The notes under the pieces are model-generated. The model was given only the letters and a program-made list of their open reading frames with translations, made no database searches and had not been told where the DNA came from. From NCBI GenBank assembly GCA_963969495.1, contig OZ018338.1:46259206-46323205 (forward strand): 64,000 bases of DNA, in the 5' to 3' direction. Below are positions 11,870 through 21,900 of the stretch, in pieces. Source of the DNA: Ceratothoa steindachneri. Lineage: Eukaryota > Arthropoda > Malacostraca > Isopoda > Cymothoidae. The position numbers were made by a program, and so were the translations under genes. The number at the start of each line of letters is the position of its first letter. Position 1 is the stretch's first letter.

Positions 11870-13360
11870 TAGTAATTAGGTAGAGAGCTTTTTTCTATAT
11901 TCCCTGGATTTAAACCTTTTGATCTTTGTCTCGCTGTTGATTTAGATGCGGTTAGTTTTCTCTCAGCAATGATAAGCCACCATTCAGATTGTCCAGTGAC
12001 GAAATGTAAACAGTTAGCAACTGTGAGAGACGTTATATTCGAGTGTACAAGTGCATAATATGCGCTCATAAAGTAAGAAGCATCTCCCATACGTCATAAA
12101 AAACGGCTTTCTGTTACAGACTTGCGGAAGGCACCAGTTACCGAAAAGAGACCCTAGAGTTGGATTAAATCCAACTCCCGCAATAGATGCTCGGATGCCG
12201 ATGAATAAATGTCGTATCCATAGCCAATCTTTGAGCGAACTAAGGAGCAGTAATATATGAGGTGAATAGTATTATTAACACCCTAGGTACTGAACGATAC
12301 AGGGCGTAGAAGATCCATATATCGGGTACAACAGGCCCAAAGGCTGCAATATACACCTACTAGGCGAGTCATAGGTCAGATGAAAAACCTCAGAAGTCGG
12401 TCCGAGACCACTAACTCCCAAAAAACCCAAAACGGTGCGTTTCGGCATCTTAAGAGACATGGTCAATAGGATGTTTGCAGCTGGTGTTCCATGGTAATCA
12501 TTTGATTTCCACCAAAACAGATCGAAATAACTGCGTTGAGCGTGGCGAAACCATTCGCCGGAGGGAGATGCAACCGTTGATAGTCATGGCCATCCGAGCG
12601 AAGCTAAAGAGATTTCCATGCGGTATAGATGGGTTTTGCACTCTGAGCTTTGAAGCGGCCTTCTCCACCTCACCATGGAATAGATATGAAAAAATGAAAA
12701 AGCCTCCTCCCTTCGCCGCGATAGAAAGAAGGATCCATACGATACTCGTACCTTTTCTCCACGCGAGATCATAGGCCTTCTCCAAATCGACAAGCACTGC
12801 AGCCAAATAATGCATGCGAAGGAAAGTTTCTTAGATAAAAATATCCGAAAAATCAGCAAATCTAACATTTAGCATTTATTTATCAACTTTAATACGTTAG
12901 TTTCAAGAAAATGAGTGACTACCAGCCTGGAAGCGTGATTTCACCGATTTTTGCAAAAATCAAGTAAGTTAGTCATTCGGCAGGAATCTGAGAGGATACT
13001 CTCCGACCAGATCATGGTGAACAAAGCTAACAAAAAGACCAAACCTGGCTCACGGACATGTGGAAGAATTGTGTATGGGATATAGTCAGGACCATGAGTG
13101 ATATCCGTGGAAGAAACGAGAGTGCTACGCATCTTGCTCAACAGAAGCAAGTCTTTTTAGGGTTCCCACCCTCTGGAGGTTTAAGTCAATTTGGCAGCCT
13201 TCAGCGACTGAACGACAAACTGGAACTTAAACGGATCAGTATCTCGGCTGGTGAATGTATAAAATGTGGTCGTGAAAGATTTCACCACGGAGGTTGGATC
13301 AGAGAGGGTGGTAACGTCTTACTTGATAACTGGGAGGGGTTACTTTAAGAACGTTCCCAG
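11870..13360 (-). pseudogene. I/jockey-superfamily LINE ORF2 relic (reverse transcriptase)
   Basis: Reading the minus strand from 13,360 downward: an N-terminal RT block at 13,150-12,941 (DITHGPDYIPYTILPHV, FTMIWSES) corresponds to the 'apGpDgIpy.mL' block. The motif-A block at about 12,815-12,770 reads AAVLVDLEKAYDLAWRKG. Further down (about 12,230-12,050) frames give IGYGYDIYSSASEHLLRELD, then VTGAFRKS and MGDASYF, corresponding to the conserved 'LR.LD.iq.qglR..tGAFRtSP..SLyv' region. The segment carrying the catalytic YADD is not visible between 12,500 and 12,270, implying a deletion. Several stops and frameshifts; dead copy. Confidence 0.72.
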
Positions 13361-14769
13361 AATCTGTTTCACACGCTTTCACACTTCTGCAAGAGGTCAC
13401 CAGCAAAAACGCCACAGGTTCGAAGAATAAAAGTAATGCATGCAGAATTGTAGTTAACGCCGAAAAATCCAACGAATGCTAGCAACTGTGCTTGATTCAA
13501 GCACCACCAAGGCCGAACAGCAGCGACCCTAAAAAAGATGATTCAATGAAAAAGTGATTGCTACCAATTAGGTTGTCGCAAACCATACAACCAAAATTTT
13601 TGTGAACATCAGAAGAGCACAGGGACAAGTCCGAAGTTCACGGCAATTCCTTTGAAGGCTATTGCCCTTCGGATCTATTTATAAGTAGCTGTATGTAGTG
13701 GCTCTTATCAGAAGGTATGCCTCACGGGAATAGTTGTATGGCACTTCACCCTAGACCTCCGAAATATATTAACTGCTGAACTTTCCACTAGCACTGACAG
13801 TTTCTACTTCTTAACGGAACAAGTTCTGTTTGATTTGAGGGCATTCTTCCCTCTCAAGGTTTTCGTCTTCGTGGATCTCTTTGTAGCTTGACTTTCCGTA
13901 GCCTTTTGGAAGGGGCTGTACACATGTTACAGCCACTTCAGCTCTGCGTGAAGACGAGGGAGCTGGCGCTCTCTTACTTCTTGTATCTTCCTGATGGGTA
14001 GGCTTAGAAATGCCCACGCTGTGGTTAACTACCACCAGCTTTCCTGACTTTAATTCATCCCGGTATTGTTTAAAGAAGAGCGCAGGCCCTATTTGTAACC
14101 AGGTGACAGTGATGTCTCCCGTAGGAGATAAAGCTCACATAATGGCTCACAATCAGCACTAGAGTTAACGCGTTCGTATTTTTGGTAGAGCAAGAAGAGC
14201 GGTAGGTGCTTTTTTAACTTAGGAGGCATATATAATAGGTGCCTGGTCGCGGAAAACGCGGCAAAAACTTGTCCCTAGCGTCTCTAAAGGAAAACTTGTT
14301 TAACAGTCTGGATAGCAAGTACCTTTTATACAAATCAATATGAATTTCATTACTTACTAGATAATTCACAATTCAAATTCTCTACCTTTCACGAAACAAC
14401 ATTGTCGGAAATGGCATTAGGGCATTTTGTTGGATTTGGGTTTAAACCAATTTCGCATATCTAAAAGATTTATTTGGAAGACAGAAGCGGTTTCGGTGAT
14501 AACAAAGGGTAGCCGTCACGAATGCATTCATGCGGTAGCGAAACCAGCCAGCATGAACTGACGAAGACACTCTAGGTATAAAGAGACGAACATAGGGGCA
14601 GTATAGAGATCCCCCACTCCTTGTTTGTCATTCAACCTTTCCAGTCCCTAGTCGGCAAAATCTATAGAAAAATTCTTAAGGGAATATGTTGAGAGTGTCT
14701 TAACATACACTAACGCGTTTACAAAATGTTTAGGGTATCATAGACAGGCGTGCCATTGTGTGTCTGCAC
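13361..14769. other. Stretch without assignable gene
   Basis: May include decayed LINE sequence upstream of the RT relic. The frame at 14,035-13,811 (minus) is unassigned. Confidence 0.3.
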
Positions 14770-15260
14770 AACATGCAGTTTGTCATCACTTTGGGCAGCA
14801 TTAACCACATTAACCAAAAGAGTCACATCTGAGGAACAGAAGACATTTGGATTTCTAAAGACGAACGCCTTGAGCACCTTCCTCAGTAATGTTTTCACAG
14901 TCGCGATAACGACTAGGAACTATTTCAAGCCATTGGGCTCGAAGACATCCGGCTGCCTCTCAATAGGGGACAGAAGTATACGAAACTACGCTCTCTTTCG
15001 TTCTCCTGTTATTTCCTGGTAAGGATGGCGTGGTTTCTTCTATCTCCTTCTGACCTAAGGGAACTTCAAGGCCGAACGGACCAGCCTCTGCCTGATCTTT
15101 CGTCGAAATTACAAAGGAAAAGGAAATCCCGTCCACAAATTCTTTTAAATTTATTTCCATTAATTGATTTACACTTACCCTTGAGGTGGATTATTACCCT
15201 TGGAAAGGGTCTACTCCAGAATGGGATCATGTTTGAGTGTATGTCCCTCTTAGCCACACT
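14770..15260 (-). pseudogene. Possible LINE RNase H-region relic
   Basis: Minus-strand frames give IPFWSRPFPRVIIHLKGK at about 15,230, then LKEFVDGISFSFVISTKDQA and EAGPFGLEVPLG at about 15,150. This loosely follows the 'PPW....L..kK......f.e.....yTDGSK..gG.G' order that leads into RNase H in I/jockey elements. The catalytic aspartate signature is not clean. The plus-strand ORF over the same place (15,025-15,558) looks like a shadow. Low confidence. Confidence 0.3.
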
Positions 15261-15831
15261 TCCCTCACATCGGAAGAAGCGTCCGTGGGGATATCCCCTA
15301 TGTGCTTTAGGGAGGCCTGAAACCTCCCGAAAGATCTTTTATCAGCGTATAGAACTTTTCCATGACACACCATTTTGTATGGCTGGATGCATAAATAGTG
15401 CCGGCGGACTGGCATCGAAGGGAAACGCCCGAGGAGCCAACGTACCGAGAGAGAAAAAGCTTATAAGCTTGGGTTACATAAGAAGTGGCAAGCTCCAGCT
15501 GGATCTTCCACCGATCGTTACTCGCATGTATAAAACTACCATCCTAAAAATAAACTAAGTAACAAGGGGTGAGGGAATGGAAGCTGGTTGACGACTATCT
15601 CTCAAAATTAGCCGCTTACCAAAAGAGATGGATAAGAAGTGGCTTGTAAGGAAAGTCTCGAAAAGGGTAGCCCAGATAGTCACAATCTAGTCGGAAAATA
15701 CCGACGGCCCTACGGCTGAATGGGTTCCACACTCTTTTAGGTACCAATTTTAATAGCCTATGTGAAAAACAGTGTTAAAGGTGTGCAGATTTAAAAGAGT
15801 TCTGCCATGCCCAAGTACCTAATTCTAAATC
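15261..15831. other. Stretch without assignable gene
   Basis: No motif recognised on either strand. Confidence 0.3.
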
Positions 15832-16099
15832 CAGTGGTGGGTAGTCCATCAGTACCGATAACAGGAGGTCCGTCAGTCCGTCACTGACGGACTCCCGTTT
15901 CGCTAGCGGACTGACGGAAACTGACGGAATAAGCGCCGACGGAAGCGATTTTTGGCGGTCACCCGAACCGTTACTAACCCGAAAAGCAAAGACGACCTTC
16001 AGTAAATAATGTTTCCGTCAGTCGTCAGCGAACGGGAGTCCGTCAGTGACAGACTGACGGACTTTTCGTCATCGGTACTGACGGACTGCCCACCACTAT
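15832..16099. mobile_element. Foldback MITE with hAT-like termini
   Basis: Starts CAGTGGTGGGTAGTCCATCA and ends with the near reverse complement (GACGGACTGCCCACCACTA). Long inner inverted arms are built from repeated GTCCGTCAGT/ACTGACGGAC motifs, so the whole 268 bp can fold on itself. CAGTGGTGGG-type ends are typical of hAT termini. An exact 8-bp target duplication is not obvious. It has no coding capacity. Confidence 0.75.
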
Positions 16100-16104
16100 A
16101 ATTC

Positions 16105-16459
16105 TTTATTTCAAGGATGGTGGCCAATGGACTATGCCTCTTTCCACTCTGGGGCAGGCCCCTCCCAAGAATAATGAGTCTCACCCCCCCGAAGGTAAGT
16201 GAAAATGAAGACAGGGCAAAAAATGTGAAATAAAATATGTTTGAACTGAATTATTCGGATGAATTTGGGAAAGGAAAAAAAAATAATGTATGAAAAGAAT
16301 TGTTCTATATATTGGTTTTAGGCATTTTTCATTAACACAATGGATGCGATTACACTAGTCAACAACCAAAATGCTTCCGAGACGAGAGTAGCAATTTTCA
16401 ACAAATTTTAGGTCGCTGATAATGAATATCATGGTTAAAATGGTTTGTTAGCTCTACCT
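16105..16459 (+). repeat. 356-bp direct repeat, copy 1
   Basis: Begins CTTTATTTCAAGGATG and ends GCTCTACCTT. It is nearly identical to 18,117-18,472 with a few substitutions and one- or two-base indels. This copy is sandwiched between the foldback MITE and a right-half MITE. Confidence 0.93.
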
Positions 16460-16560
16460 TCGGTAAATAATGTTTCCGTCGGTCGTCAGCGAAATGGGAG
16501 TCCGTCAGTGATAGACTGACGGACCTTCCGTCATCGGTACTGACGGACTGCCCACCACTG
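16455..16560. mobile_element. Right half of the hAT-like foldback MITE
   Basis: Matches the right half of the element at 15,832-16,099, starting at CCTTCGGTAAATAATG (equivalent to about 15,995) and ending CTGCCCACCACTG. The left half is absent. Confidence 0.8.
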
Positions 16561-18116
16561 TCATTCTTTAATAAGTTTCGTCCTTTCCTCTCCCTGTTTT
16601 GTACACCCGCGGGCAGTTGCTTGTTTACAATTTCTTCCCCCGGAATTTCACCATTTCTTTTATACCAATGAGTAATCAGTGGGCTTGGCTTAGCAATTAC
16701 GATTTCTTCACTGCCTAATAAAGGTAATGTTGAAGGGCGCAATATTTTAATATTTATTTCCTGATTAGTTGAGTAGTGCTTCGAACCCCCCTCCCCCAAA
16801 GAAAAAACAAAATAATTGTTTGTTGTTGTTATTTTGTTGTGTGGGGCGGCAATTTGAAATCGCACCACAGGTTCATAAAATGTGTGTGGGAAATATATTT
16901 AACCATGCATTCAAACCAAATTATATCAATATAGAATTCTCTTTTAATTTTTCTTAGTTAGAATTTATTGCTATTATTTATTCTGAGAGATCAACAGCAG
17001 TGGTAAATGGAATAAAACTGTAATATATTGGAAGTCTGATTCTGAAGCTACAAGTAGTTTCAAACATGCAAACTCAGTCCGAAAATAATATTTTCGCTCG
17101 CAATGAGGTGCCTCAAAGACCCCAAAATCTGAATATAAACTAACATTTTCAATGTTCTTAAACACATATGGGTTAAAAGAATTTTGTAAGTCGAAACTAA
17201 AACTATATAAATAAAACAAAAACAATTAAGCACTTCGACTGGTGGCATAAGATAAAGGACAAAGGATAAATCGGAAACAAACATAAGAAGCACAATAAAA
17301 TATGATAAACATTTACTGGGCTCATTATTCTGGTGGGTGAGGATTAAAAAGTATTTGGGGGGCCAATTTTCTTGAACTAGGAAGCTGTGGAGTTGAAATT
17401 TGCAAATTTGTATTGTGTATGGCTTTGACCGTTTTTGATCGCTATTTTTTCACATTGATCAACAAGCTTACCTTTATCTAAAGAAATAGAGTGTTTTTAT
17501 TTCGTATGTGAGAGAAAAGACCTATGGTTTCCCTAGGCGAATGTATAGGTGAGACAAATGTCACACTTACAGCGTGTGACATTTTCTCTTGTTTGACCAA
17601 CTTAGAACCACGAAAAAACCTCAAATTGAATTGTATAGACTCCTTTGTCTTGTTCTCATATTCTATTGTCCAATCGAAGGGAACATTTTATTGTACGTGG
17701 ATTTAAAAGTTAAATTTCCTCTTAAAGAACTTTTTCAAGCCGACTAGATTAGGGGAATATGGTTTTTATTTGCATTATTTATCTTGTTGCAGTAATAAAA
17801 TTTTACACAGCCCAAGTGTTTTCCTGCTGTTCTTTAATTCAAGCATAAATTCTCGACCAGAATTTGTTTTCCAGAATGTATTTATGTCAATGAGAAGGAA
17901 GTATTTTAAGTGAACAAAGAAACGAGGTAGGGAATTTTTGATTGGGGAACAAAGAATGAGCGGATATGTTTTTGTTTTCTCTGACTTTTTGTCGATGTGG
18001 AATTATAGACAAGGGAGCCATAAGAGGAGAGTACTTCGAGACCAGAAGTGTAAGGAATTCTCTTGAACATTTCGCAGTTCCATAATAACATCTTCTCTAA
18101 CTATATATTTGCATGC
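16561..18116. other. AT-rich stretch without recognisable gene
   Basis: Only short unassigned frames. Confidence 0.4.
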
Positions 18117-18472
18117 CTTTATTTTGAGGATGTGGCCAATGGACTATGCCTCTTTCCACTCTGGGGCAGGCCCCTCCAAAGAATAATGAGTCTCACCCCC
18201 CCCGAAGGTAAGTGAAAATGAAGAAAGGGCAAAAAATGTTAAATAAAATATGTTTGAACTGAATTATTCGGATGAATTTGGGAAAGGAAAAAAAAATAAT
18301 GTATGAAAAGAATTGTTCTATATATTGGTTGTAGGCATTTTTCATTAACACGATGGATGCGATTACACTAGTCAACAACCAAATTGCTTCCGAGACGAGA
18401 GTAGCAATTTTCAACAAATTTTAGGTCGCTGATAATGAATATCATGGTTAAAATTGTTTGTTTGCTCTACCT
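18117..18472 (+). repeat. 356-bp direct repeat, copy 2
   Basis: Second copy of the repeat at 16,105-16,459, same orientation, without MITE sequence on either side. It contains GCATTTTTCATTAACAC and GTCAACAACCAAATTGCTTC, matching copy 1. No ORF or Pol III promoter is recognised. Confidence 0.93.
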
Positions 18473-18699
18473 TTCAAGATACATCTATGTTTCACAACAC
18501 GTTCCTACAGGCTTTCGCTAGTGTGTTTCTTACCACACTAACAGTCTCACTAAACTTCTGTATTGTTCCAGCAGTCATATAAGGTGGTTGTGCTGTGCAA
18601 GTATACATTTTGAGGTAAAAGGTAGGTTATTTTTATAGTCAGGGATCTGCTCTACCCAAGAATAAGGCAGAGCCGCTAGGCTCTCATCTTTAACTGTTG

Positions 18700-19680
18700 A
18701 ATCTCTTAGCAACTGTTGCGAAAATTTTAAAAATTCGTGACAGTCAGCAGCAGTTCAACGGTTTCTTGGTAAAAGAAGGTGATTTAGTGGCCTGCAACAA
18801 TATTATTGGTCTGATGGAAGCACTTGGCATCGAATACATACCCAGACACTGGAGACTGTTCAATGATCCATAAAAGCGAGTCTAAAAAGTGTCTTGCTCC
18901 ACAACAGCAATAGTGAACCATCCGTTTTTGTGGGCTATGCAACACATATGAAAGAAACATGAGAAAACTTAAAAGTTGTTGCTCTTGTGCTGGACTTTAA
19001 GTGTGGGACAGCAGTGCAAGAGGTTTCCACTATATCAGGCGAGACTGGCCATCTCGTCAATCATTGGACCCAGGGATGAAAAATGCTCAACATCCATTTC
19101 TCACTGAACGAAACAAAATTTTCTGCCACTACTGCACATAAAATTGGGGCTCATGGAAAATTGTAAAAGCTATGGACAATTCTGGTCAGGGATTCAAGTA
19201 TTTAACATCAAACTTCCCCTTACTGAGGGAGCTAAGATAAAAGAGGGAATTTTCATTGGTCCTCAGTTTAGAGAGCTTCTTAAAGATGGTGACTTTGAAT
19301 TAGCCCTTCTTGGGAAGGAAAAACCTGCTGTGGAAGCATTTAAGTTAGTGGCGAAAGGATTTTTCAGAAAAAGAAGGGAAGAAAAATATAAAGAATTGGT
19401 GTAAAACTTCATCAAGGCTTATAAGAACATGAGATGTAACACGCCACTTAAAATATACTTTTTGGACTCACATTTAGACTTTTTTCAGTGAGCTATGTAG
19501 CAGTTAGTGACGAACATAGTGAAAGGTTTCACCAAGATATTTCGACCATAGAAAAGCGGTACCAGGGTAAATGGAGCACAAAATTGCTTGCAAACTATTG
19601 CTGGACATTGGCCAGAGATGATTCTTCCTTTTCACTATAAGCATCAAGCAGAAAGGCAGTGAGTAGATATGGATAGAGTT
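18700..19680 (+). pseudogene. Relic of a widespread invertebrate transposon-type protein
   Basis: Broken frames read FNGFLVKEGDLVACNNIIGL and MEALGIEYIPRHWRLFNDP near 18,750-18,870. Next is an open frame at 19,144-19,404 with EGAKIKEGIFIGPQFRELLK. Then, across stops, come NMRCNTPLKIYFLDSHLDFF and, with frameshifts, a VKGFTKIFRP-like and KRYQGKWS-like block near 19,510-19,580. I recognise this order (an 'EYIP..WRLF' block, then 'KiKeGIFvGPQiReL', then 'LKIHFLDSHLDFFP') from a protein found in many invertebrate genomes, usually multicopy and presumed transposon-derived. I cannot name it. The middle third appears deleted. Confidence 0.6.
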
Positions 19681-19689
19681 TAAAACTTA

Positions 19690-20654
19690 ATAACAATGTT
19701 CGTTATAATTAAATAATCAAATATTACATTCGGCTTATCTTTAAACCTATAGCCAATAAGCATTTTCAAGGTGATATTTGGATTCAATGCACGAAAATAC
19801 ATAAGAATTAACTAATTTCATTTAATCTCATTGTTAACCTATGTTATCGAAAAGGCGATACTTCTAAACTATTTGGTGGTCAAATGTTGTTTTTTGTTTT
19901 GTTTTTTATAACTGTGCCGGTACCGTCCGGGGACGGTAATCTAGAGTAGTGACTCTTGAAACATACACAAAGCCCCGTCTTCAACCTGACAACTAAAAAC
20001 AAGAACAATGAAACAAGATCGACAACAAATAAAAGAAACAAGTGCAAAGTTTAAAGGAGAACGAAACACAAATATGTGATATGTTCAGGTGTTCCTGCTG
20101 AGGCACAACTAAGGAAACTAAGCAGGATAGTATATATCCAATACCGTTCAAAATGATCAGGCCGTTTGTACTTCTATTACAGCATCTTCCATACTTGTGT
20201 CAGAGAAATTCAAAGGATTCCAAATTGGGGTTTACAATAACCTATAATTATAAACAACGTATGTATAATTGTTATGCAAATTTCAATAAAAAGAGAAAGA
20301 TATAAGCAGAAAAATAATTTAATAGAAAAGTTCAAGTGGCTCAAATGATCCTAAGGAGAATGGATACAAATATTTTTTGTAATATAACGATTAAATTATC
20401 AGTAGAAGACATATGTGGAAGTTATAAGTATTAAATATTTAGTGTGGAGGCCATTATTATCGATAATGCTTGATATCTCCAGCCACACTTATAAATTTGC
20501 ATACCATTACAAATAAGTTATTTATACATGTAGCTAATTGTAAACCAATTTAGGAATCCTTCGATTTTCTTTGGCGAAAAGTATAGAAGATGTGATAGAA
20601 ATATTAGTTAGCATTCTGATCTTTTTGGACGTTACTGATAGAAAGAAGGACTCC
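19690..20654. other. AT-rich stretch without recognisable gene
   Basis: Contains a short GC island with CCGTCCGGGGACGG near 19,925 and otherwise nothing recognised. Confidence 0.4.
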
Positions 20655-21270
20655 TCCAAATTATCTAACAGTCTCAATCGGGTGTGCATGTGCCAACCTC
20701 AAGGACAATGAAAAAGTCGTAGTGACCCCGCTTTTTACAATGATGCCATTAGAAAGCTCTCCCAAGCGAGAGCATTCACTCAGAATGTGGCAGGCTGTCT
20801 GGTGTACCAAGCAGAGATCGCAAAAATGTTGAGGAAAGAGCTTCATCAGATGATACTTTAATCCGTGTGTGCATTTAATTCGACAGGAGAGTAATTAACT
20901 TGATGCCGTGGTGGCATTGGGGATATATCCAAGGAAAAAGTTCTTGTGCAATAGCACGCAACTTTTAATTTCCGGGAACTGATTGTCATTTATATTGTAG
21001 TGTAGCCGGAAAAACTAATCTGTTCCATGCCATTTTATCAGAGTGAAGAAGAGCCAAATGCCCTCATCAGCGCACTCATGACTCAAAATAAATGACCAGT
21101 AAACCAACATAAGTCAATCTCTACACGTCTTCCAAAGTCAAGGCTACTGCAAACCATCATATGGGGATATGATGTATAACGGCACAAGGGCAGGGATACA
21201 AAGAAAGCTCCTTTGTTATTAGGGTGATTCTGAGGGTTAAACCTCGAATTACCGAGGCGTGAGTCCATTG
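20655..21270 (-). pseudogene. I/jockey-type LINE ORF2 C-terminus (RNase H end and zinc motif)
   Basis: Minus-strand translation at 20,860-20,661 reads FPQHFCDLCLVHQTACHILS followed by ECSRLGE, the C-x2-C...H-x4-C zinc motif that ends I/jockey ORF2 proteins. Just upstream LSCRIKCTHGLKYHLM matches the 'LsRLRiGHT.lTH.yL' block. Frames at about 21,130-21,000 (IDLCWFTGHLF, MAWNR) resemble the end of RNase H. Frameshifts separate the blocks. Probably the same LINE family as the RT relic at 11,870-13,360. Confidence 0.65.
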
Positions 21271-21599
21271 CTACCTTCCTGATCTTTCCTTTTTCTGATT
21301 ATGTGACTCGGTCATGTTAGAGGGAAAGGGCTCCGATTATTTCCGGAAAAAGTTTCTCGCTCTTTTTGCTGCCAGCTGGACAGGGATGGCGCCCGGGTGA
21401 AATAGATTTAAGGAAAAGGTTCCCGAAATGCACGGTACGAGTAACTAGTGGGCTTGTACGGCTTGAAAGGCTAGTAACGGAAAACTCTTTTTTAAATTAA
21501 GAGGCAAAGGAAGTTCTAGGCCGCGAGGACCTTTTTATAACATCTGATTACCCCATCAAAATGTAATACAGTCCATAGCTTGGTCGTCTAGGACTTCAT

Positions 21600-21900
21600 T
21601 TTCCAATATACAGTAATTGCATACTTAGAGAAAGAAGGGAACTATTGACCACAGTTCAAGCACAACTGTGTGCGTAACAGATTTATCATGCGCTGAATTG
21701 TTGCAGATTAAGCAAATTAGGGTTTGAACCTTTGTACATTTGCAAGATTTATTCGTCTGGGCAAAGCCATGGCAATGACACATCCTCGGTATTGGTATGA
21801 ATGCTTTACGCCGTAGAGTACCAGCGATCACGCAGTGACTCAGTGAAGCTGTCAGGTTAAACCTGACTAAAAGTGTCAGGATGTGTCCATATACTTCCAT
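21600..21900 (-). pseudogene. LINE ORF1 (gag-like) zinc-knuckle fragment
   Basis: The minus-strand frame at 21,900-21,625 reads TLLVRFNLTASL, then RRKAFIPIPRMCHCHGFAQT and NKSCKC, then LICLICNNSAHDKS. This matches the jockey-type ORF1 pattern of '.yiP.P.RC..Cq.fGHt..sC' with a second knuckle 'C..C...gHd'. Some ligands are substituted (GFAQT for FGHT). It sits just upstream, in element order, of the ORF2 C-terminus at 20,655-21,270. This looks like one LINE with most of ORF2 deleted. Confidence 0.6.

Noticed and set aside
15025..15558. 177-codon plus-strand ORF
   Set aside because: No family resemblance. It overlaps better-supported (though weak) LINE-like frames on the minus strand and has no start or context support.
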